The notes under the pieces are model-generated. The model did no database searches, was not told where the DNA came from, and saw nothing but the letters and a program-made list of their open reading frames with translations. Shown here piece after piece: positions 60,421 through 64,000 of a DNA stretch of 64,000 bases. Origin of the DNA: Samsonia erythrinae (GTDB lineage: Bacteria > Pseudomonadota > Gammaproteobacteria > Enterobacterales > Enterobacteriaceae); the NCBI RefSeq assembly GCF_004342665.1, contig NZ_SMBY01000003.1:124001-188000 (forward strand), given 5' to 3'. Made by a program: the position numbers and the translations under genes. The number at the start of each line of letters is the position of its first letter. The first letter of the stretch is position 1.

Positions 60421-62136
60421 ATGAAAATAATTTCAAGGTCTGAGCATCAAACTGAAAACGGTCTGCTGAACAACTTACGACTAGTTCCTTTATTCGTCAT
60501 TATTCTGGGTGGTATTATGCTGCTATTTGCAGCGTCTATTGGCACATCCAGCTATTTTTTACAAAACAGCAATCAGTCATTAGCCGACGTTACACAAGAA
60601 ATCGATACCCGGATGGGGATCTCAAACAGTTCCAACCATCTGCGCACTGCGCGCCTGTTACTTATCCAGGCGGCGGCAGCGGCACGGATCGGTGACTCTC
60701 AGGTGTTCAATGACAACCTGACTCAGGCTCAACAGCGTCTGGAACAGTCAAAGAAAGCCTTTCTGACCTATGAAGAACGCCCTGTTAAAACCGCTCAGGA
60801 TACCGCGCTGGATGACGATCTGCGTCAGTCCTATGACGCTTACGTCAATCAAGGCCTGATACCAATGCTGAACGCCGCGAAACAAGGGTTGTTCGAAGAG
60901 GTTATCACCCTTGAATCCGAAGAGACCCGGGTTTTAGATTTGGCCTACAATAAATTTTTGCTGAAGGCGGTCGCTTACCGCACGCAAAGAGCGAAAAGTT
61001 TAAATGAAACCGCACAGGCCAATTCCTTATTGGGCTATTCGCTGATGGGGGGCAGCTTTGTGCTCGCCGTCATTTTAACGCTCATGACGTTCTTCTTCCT
61101 GCGTAGGATCCTCATCAATCCGATGAATCAGTTGGTGGTAAGAATTCAGCGCATTGCCCGGGGAGATTTAACTCAGCCGCCGGCACGCTATGGTAAAAAT
61201 GAAATCGGTACGCTGGCAAACAACGTTCAACAGATGCAGTCTTATCTGGTGACGACCGTCACGACAGTCAGGGAAAGTGCCGACTCGATTTATCAGGGGT
61301 CGACGGAAATTTCGTCGGGCAATACGGACCTCTCTTCACGCACCGAGCAACAGGCCTCAGCGCTTGAGCAAACGGCTGCAAGCATGGAGCAATTAACCGC
61401 AACCGTGAAGCAAAACTCAGAAAATGCACACCATGCCAGCCAATTAGCCACAAATGCTTCCGGAAAAGCCAGGCAAGGCGGGGACATCGTTGCGAATGTT
61501 GTGAATACAATGAACAGCATTTCGGGCAGTTCAAAGAAAATATCTGAAATTACCAGTGTCATTAACAGCATTGCTTTTCAAACGAATATTCTTGCCCTTA
61601 ACGCCGCCGTTGAGGCGGCCAGAGCGGGAGAACAAGGTCGCGGCTTTGCCGTCGTGGCTAGTGAGGTTCGCAATCTCGCACAGCGCAGCGCACAAGCCGC
61701 AAAAGAGATAGAAACGCTGATTTCCGAATCGGTCGGTCTGGTAAACAGCGGTTCTGTCCTGGTGGGTAATGCAGGCCAAACGATGAAAGAGATCGTCGAT
61801 GCCGTGACAAACGTCACCGATATCATAGGGGAGATCGCTTCTGCCTCTGATGAACAAAGTCAGGGCATTACTCAGGTCGGTCAGGCGATATCGGAAATGG
61901 ACAGCGTGACGCAGCAAAACGCCGCACTCGTTCAGGAGGCCAGCGCGGCGGCGGCATCGCTGGAAGAACAGGCAGCACTGCTCACCCGCGCAGTAGAGGC
62001 ATTTAAGTTATCCGACAACGCCTCACATGCGAATTTAGCGCCTACGCAAGCCAATACATTGGCTGCGAAAAACCGTACATCACTCGCCCTTCCCCGCCAG
62101 ACGAATCCGGGAGAAGATAACTGGGAAACATTCTAA
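60421..62136 (+). CDS. Methyl-accepting chemotaxis protein
   Basis: Inner-membrane chemoreceptor of about 571 residues. Membrane helices flank a four-helix periplasmic sensor with [19 protein letters not shown]; a HAMP domain and signalling hairpin follow ([30 protein letters not shown]). It ends in NWETF. The ligand is unknown. I use ATG 60421 (MKIISRSEH) or the ATG two codons earlier at 60415; the open frame from 60301 is ruled out by the promoter placed over it. It stands apart from the che operon but is sigma-28-linked. Confidence 0.9.
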   Translation: MKIISRSEHQTENGLLNNLRLVPLFVIILGGIMLLFAASIGTSSYFLQNSNQSLADVTQEIDTRMGISNSSNHLRTARLLLIQAAAAARIGDSQVFNDNLTQAQQRLEQSKKAFLTYEERPVKTAQDTALDDDLRQSYDAYVNQGLIPMLNAAKQGLFEEVITLESEETRVLDLAYNKFLLKAVAYRTQRAKSLNETAQANSLLGYSLMGGSFVLAVILTLMTFFFLRRILINPMNQLVVRIQRIARGDLTQPPARYGKNEIGTLANNVQQMQSYLVTTVTTVRESADSIYQGSTEISSGNTDLSSRTEQQASALEQTAASMEQLTATVKQNSENAHHASQLATNASGKARQGGDIVANVVNTMNSISGSSKKISEITSVINSIAFQTNILALNAAVEAARAGEQGRGFAVVASEVRNLAQRSAQAAKEIETLISESVGLVNSGSVLVGNAGQTMKEIVDAVTNVTDIIGEIASASDEQSQGITQVGQAISEMDSVTQQNAALVQEASAAAASLEEQAALLTRAVEAFKLSDNASHANLAPTQANTLAAKNRTSLALPRQTNPGEDNWETF

Positions 62137-62150
62137 TCCCTCTGACGGTA

Positions 62151-62194
62151 TCACTCTGCGGGCTTTGTCGTCACACAGGCAATGCCCGTAGTGA
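62151..62194. terminator. Hairpin between the receptor gene and dsrB
   Basis: CGGGC/GCCCG stem extended by TCAC/GTGA, between convergent genes. It probably ends both transcripts; T runs are weak. Confidence 0.45.
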
Positions 62195-62205
62195 GGTGTA
62201 TTCTT

Positions 62206-62409
62206 TCACTCTTTGCCCGGCAACACCTTCGGTTCAACAAACGTGCCATCCTGACTATCCACTTCATTGAAAAACCAGATACCGGCTGGGTACTCTTGTA
62301 GCGCGACTAAATACATTGTCCCTTCCTGAAACGTTTCAACCGCCAGAATGGTGCCCTCGCGGCGCGTGTTCCCGTCGGTTTTTACCGTAACCAGATCATT
62401 AACTTTCAT
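62206..62409 (-). CDS. dsrB: DsrB-like protein
   Basis: Small protein of 67 residues, closely matching E. coli DsrB (62 residues): [33 protein letters not shown] and a final DGTFVE segment. It has a beta-rich SH3-like pattern. Its function is unknown; in E. coli it sits near rcsA and the DsrA RNA beside fliR, whereas here it lies about 31 kb from fliR and rcsA is not present. The 62410-62609 stretch upstream is A/T-rich and must hold promoters for dsrB and the next gene. Confidence 0.85.
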   Translation of the reverse strand: MKVNDLVTVKTDGNTRREGTILAVETFQEGTMYLVALQEYPAGIWFFNEVDSQDGTFVEPKVLPGKE

Positions 62410-62609
62410 AATTATCCCAAAAGAGCTTCTAACATCAAAAAAACAGCATTATCATTTACGCATGCAGTAACAATAGCAGCCATGTAAAATAATCAACTTT
62501 GTTTATCATAAACAACGATATATTGGTCTTTATCATTAAACATACCAATTCAGCAAAGTTGCACATTCTATCCTAGTACATCCGACCTATTCGCAAAAGA
62601 GATGAAAAG

Positions 62610-64000
62610 TTGAACGGACTATTGAGCGTAAACGAACAAAGAGATTACGATGAACCGGACTACAATCAAGCCATCACATCAGAATGGAAACAATTGATAG
62701 CCACGACGTCACCGCAATCTTTTGAGCTACTGCAAACCCTGGCTGTTCAGAAAGCGTCCGATTTTGCCGATGAGTTCTATTCTTACATGTTGAAAGACCA
62801 AGATGCCTCTCTTTTTCTTTCCAGCCAGCAAGTGCATGACCGGCTTCAATGTTCCATGACCAAGTGGATAATCGATATTCTCACAAACACGGGAGAACGT
62901 CTGACGGAACTGATGGGCTACCAAAAGAAAATTGGTCATATCCATGCTCGTATCGGTATTCCCGCCGATCTGATTGAACGTGGCACGCGACGTTTAAAAT
63001 TACACCTCTATGAAAGCATCACACAGGCGACGGATGATAAAACGTTGTGTTTTGATGCATTGCGTTTTTCCTCTCTTTCCATGGATATCGCCATAGAAAT
63101 AATGAACAGAACGTATTCACAATCACACAATCTGGTAGCAAAACACGAAGAGTCTTATCGACTGTTTTCTATTCTGGAAAATGCCAGTATAGAAAGAGAA
63201 CGACAAAATGCCTCGCTGTTACATTGGGAGAATTCTTTTATTTTTAGCGTTGCGACCGGTAACCCTATCTCTAATATTCAGGAACTGAGTGATTCAGAAT
63301 TCGGGCTATGGTTTAACCACAAAGGCAAATCCAGCTTCAATAACGTACAGGAAATACGTGTTATAGCAGACATGATAACTGAAACCGATGAGTACATCCG
63401 CAGTTACAGCAACACCACACCCTTGGTACCGCAGGATTATGCCCCGCTGCTTAAAGCGGTCAGAAGCAAATTATATAAAATAAGCATGCTGTTAGGATCC
63501 CTCTTTGATCAAGTCCAGAAGCTGGAAAGTGGTAAAGATACGCTAACTCTTTTGCTCAATCGCCGTTTCCTGCCCACCATCCTCCGACATGAAATATCAC
63601 TGGCAATGCATGCAAATTCATCACTGAGCATAGCGATGATTGATATAGACCACTTTAAGGCCATCAATGACACCTATGGCCACACGACCGGTGATAACAT
63701 ACTGAAAAAAATTGCAGAGATTCTGTATGAAAACACGAGGAACAGCGATTATATTTTTCGCTATGGGGGAGAAGAGTTTATGATTGTCCTCATTGAGATG
63801 TCTAAACATGCCGCCTATGCCATTATCGAACGGTTAAGAAAGCGAATTCAGGATCACAAAATTCAGTTGCAGAACGGCGAGGTTATTACAATAACCATCA
63901 GCGCAGGCATCGCCGTTTATCGCGGGCACCCAGATTACGAATGTCTGATCAAAGCGGCGGACGATGCGCTTTATCAAGCCAAATCCAACGGTAGAAACAG
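62610..64000 (+). CDS. Globin-coupled diguanylate cyclase (DosC/PccGCS type), 3' end outside the window
   Basis: Oxygen-sensing enzyme that makes c-di-GMP. A heme globin domain (1-165) has the proximal His112 in GHIHARIGIP and distal-pocket Tyr57 (EFY) and Ser82. A middle helical domain follows (FGLWFNHKGKSSF). The GGDEF domain starts near 312 and shows LLNRRFLPTIL, MIDIDHFKAINDTYGH and GGEEF. An RxxD motif five residues before GGEEF (RNSD) matches the product-inhibition site. The start is TTG 62610, with AGAGATG upstream and an in-frame TAG further up. Tyr57 and Ser82 are the numbers I recall for the Pectobacterium protein, which supports this start. The frame is open to the window edge. Confidence 0.92.
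   Translation, partial: MNGLLSVNEQRDYDEPDYNQAITSEWKQLIATTSPQSFELLQTLAVQKASDFADEFYSYMLKDQDASLFLSSQQVHDRLQCSMTKWIIDILTNTGERLTELMGYQKKIGHIHARIGIPADLIERGTRRLKLHLYESITQATDDKTLCFDALRFSSLSMDIAIEIMNRTYSQSHNLVAKHEESYRLFSILENASIERERQNASLLHWENSFIFSVATGNPISNIQELSDSEFGLWFNHKGKSSFNNVQEIRVIADMITETDEYIRSYSNTTPLVPQDYAPLLKAVRSKLYKISMLLGSLFDQVQKLESGKDTLTLLLNRRFLPTILRHEISLAMHANSSLSIAMIDIDHFKAINDTYGHTTGDNILKKIAEILYENTRNSDYIFRYGGEEFMIVLIEMSKHAAYAIIERLRKRIQDHKIQLQNGEVITITISAGIAVYRGHPDYECLIKAADDALYQAKSNGRN

Overview
The window looks like a chromosomal segment of a soft-rot enterobacterium, most likely Pectobacterium or a close relative. BetT, PhoH, FliA, FliI, FlhA, CheY, CheA, MotB, FlhC and FlhD are enterobacterial in sequence. 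The last gene is a globin-coupled diguanylate cyclase of the PccGCS/DosC type known from Pectobacterium. The species is my inference.

Layout. (1) 1-6900: the end of a choline transporter (betT), an RpiB-like isomerase, tRNA-Ser(GGA), then a small accessory block (SDR oxidoreductase, MarR regulator, a decayed coding remnant, a SAM methyltransferase), then phoH. (2) 7422-8861: fliZ and fliA (sigma-28). (3) 9463-16081: a flagellin-modification island of three glycosyltransferase/methyltransferase genes beside fliC. (4) 16231-31238: fliC, fliDST, fliE, fliFGHIJK and fliLMNOPQR. (5) 31504-43476: flgLKJIHGFEDCB, then flgA, flgM and flgN. (6) 43535-58391: on the minus strand in transcription order flhDC, motAB-cheAW, a Tsr-like receptor gene, cheRBYZ and flhBAE. 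(7) 58866-64000: a small ORF, an EamA transporter, a second chemoreceptor gene, dsrB and the 5' part of the globin-coupled diguanylate cyclase gene.

Nearly a whole flagellar and chemotaxis gene set lies in about 51 kb. The regulatory hierarchy can be read directly. The flhDC promoter region has a consensus CRP site and an RcsAB-like box. Seven good sigma-28 promoters (TAAA-like -35, 11-nt spacer, GCCGATAA-like -10) precede the first glycosyltransferase gene, fliC, fliD, flgK, flgM and both receptor genes. FliA and its anti-sigma factor FlgM are both encoded here.

The least ordinary part is the modification island. It holds a sigma-28-linked GT2-TPR protein, a 491-residue glycosyltransferase-methyltransferase fusion in AT-rich DNA, and a 1231-residue protein with four putative glycosyltransferase-type domains. 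These flank a short 282-residue flagellin with a Ser/Thr-rich centre. I saw no CRISPR array, insertion sequence, prophage or rRNA.
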